NCBI GenBank assembly: GCA_025210735.1
Contig: JAOARD010000031.1
Location: forward strand, 1 to 32,560
Length of the DNA stretch: 32,560 nt
Reading direction: 5' to 3'
Source: Bacteroidales bacterium
GTDB taxonomy: Bacteria; Bacteroidota; Bacteroidia; Bacteroidales; UBA6680
Both the position numbers and the translations under genes were made by a program. Shown piece by piece: positions 32,143 to 32,560 of this stretch. Position 1 is the stretch's first letter; each line of letters opens with the position of its first letter. The notes beneath the pieces are model-generated. The model ran no database searches. It had not been told where the DNA came from and saw only the letters and a list, made by a program, of their open reading frames with translations.

Positions 32143-32560
32143 TACACTGTGAGCGATAAAGTTACATTGTCCGTGATATAACTTAAAATATGACTGATAA
32201 CAGATGCAATGCGCATGATTTAAGCTACTTTGCCAATGATTGGCTTTACATCATCACTTATTAAAAAAGGGCTGAGGCTAATTAACATTACAATGCGATT
32301 GATAAAAAAATATATTGCCAGTAAAATAGTTTACAATGCCTCTGATAACAGTTACAATGCACATGATTTAAATTACGTTGTCAATGATTGGCTTTACATT
32401 ACATCTTTTTAGAAAAGGACTGAGGCTGATTATCATAACAATGCGATTGATAAAGAATATATTGCCAGTAAAATAGTTTACAATGCCTCTGATAATAGTT
32501 GCAATACACATGATTTAAGTTACTTTGCCAATGATTGGCTTTACATTACATCTTTTAAAA
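32143..32560. repeat. Tandem repeat array with about 148-bp period, running off the window
   Basis: The units start at about 32143, 32291 and 32439; the third is cut by the window end. Anchor words recur at 147-148-bp spacing: catgattta (32214, 32362, 32509), caatgcgatt (32291, 32439) and aatgattggctttacat. Each unit holds internal (g)ttacaatgc...tgat(a/t)a sub-repeats. The short open frame at 32230-32412 is a by-product. With 31872-32142 this gives 689 bp without a gene. Confidence 0.9.

Noticed and set aside
32230..32412. 60-codon frame near the window end
   Set aside because: It lies wholly within the 148-bp tandem repeat.
32143..32560. CRISPR array
   Set aside because: The period is about 148 bp with whole units conserved, not short repeats with unique spacers; no cas genes are nearby.

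Overview
The window looks like an AT-rich Bacteroidota chromosome. The evidence is a large secreted protein with a type IX secretion (T9SS) C-terminal sorting domain, a TonB-dependent-type outer-membrane receptor, Bacteroidota-style -7 promoter elements (TAnnTTTG), little Shine-Dalgarno signal, and a membrane-bound TPR/HTH regulator typical of the phylum. No rRNA, tRNA or CRISPR array was seen.

Layout. 1-776: left end of an IS200/IS605-family insertion sequence (tnpA start at the window edge) that cuts off the 3' half of a DUF1016/YhcG-type nuclease gene. 777-4116: a tandem pair of alpha-oxoamine synthase genes (about 80% identical by hand count) bracketed by two degenerate CAGGAT-repeat tracts. 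4117-8446: ankyrin protein, secreted protein, a three-copy 92-bp leader repeat, a 508-aa cytosolic protein and three small membrane proteins including DUF2752. 8588-12474: a catabolic or detoxification-like cluster (SRPBCC protein, two haloalkane-dehalogenase-like hydrolases, an SDR-fold protein) with a divergent HxlR-type regulator and a palindromic operator candidate between them. 12620-21282: T9SS adhesin-like protein facing a TPR/HTH regulator, a beta-lactamase-fold lipoprotein, and envelope proteins.

22080-29690 is an accessory island. It holds an N-terminally deleted AAA ATPase remnant, a rhuM gene broken by one in-frame stop, a TonB receptor, and a stand-alone reverse transcriptase (27832-29361, YCDD active site) preceded by a GC-richer, strongly folded segment (about 27582-27820). 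RT plus upstream structured RNA has the architecture of defence-associated reverse transcriptase systems (DRT2-like most likely, DRT9-like possible). The island is punctuated by three copies of a palindromic intergenic repeat and two copies of a 132-134-bp repeat carrying a TACATTTG promoter element, one ahead of the TonB receptor and one ahead of the RT locus.

29691-32560: two envelope-associated hypothetical genes, a coiled-coil protein, a 70-bp inverted repeat and a 148-bp-period tandem repeat that runs off the end of the window.

The strongest candidate for an exciting system is the RT/ncRNA locus. Its exact class, RNA ends and cDNA product cannot be settled from the sequence alone.
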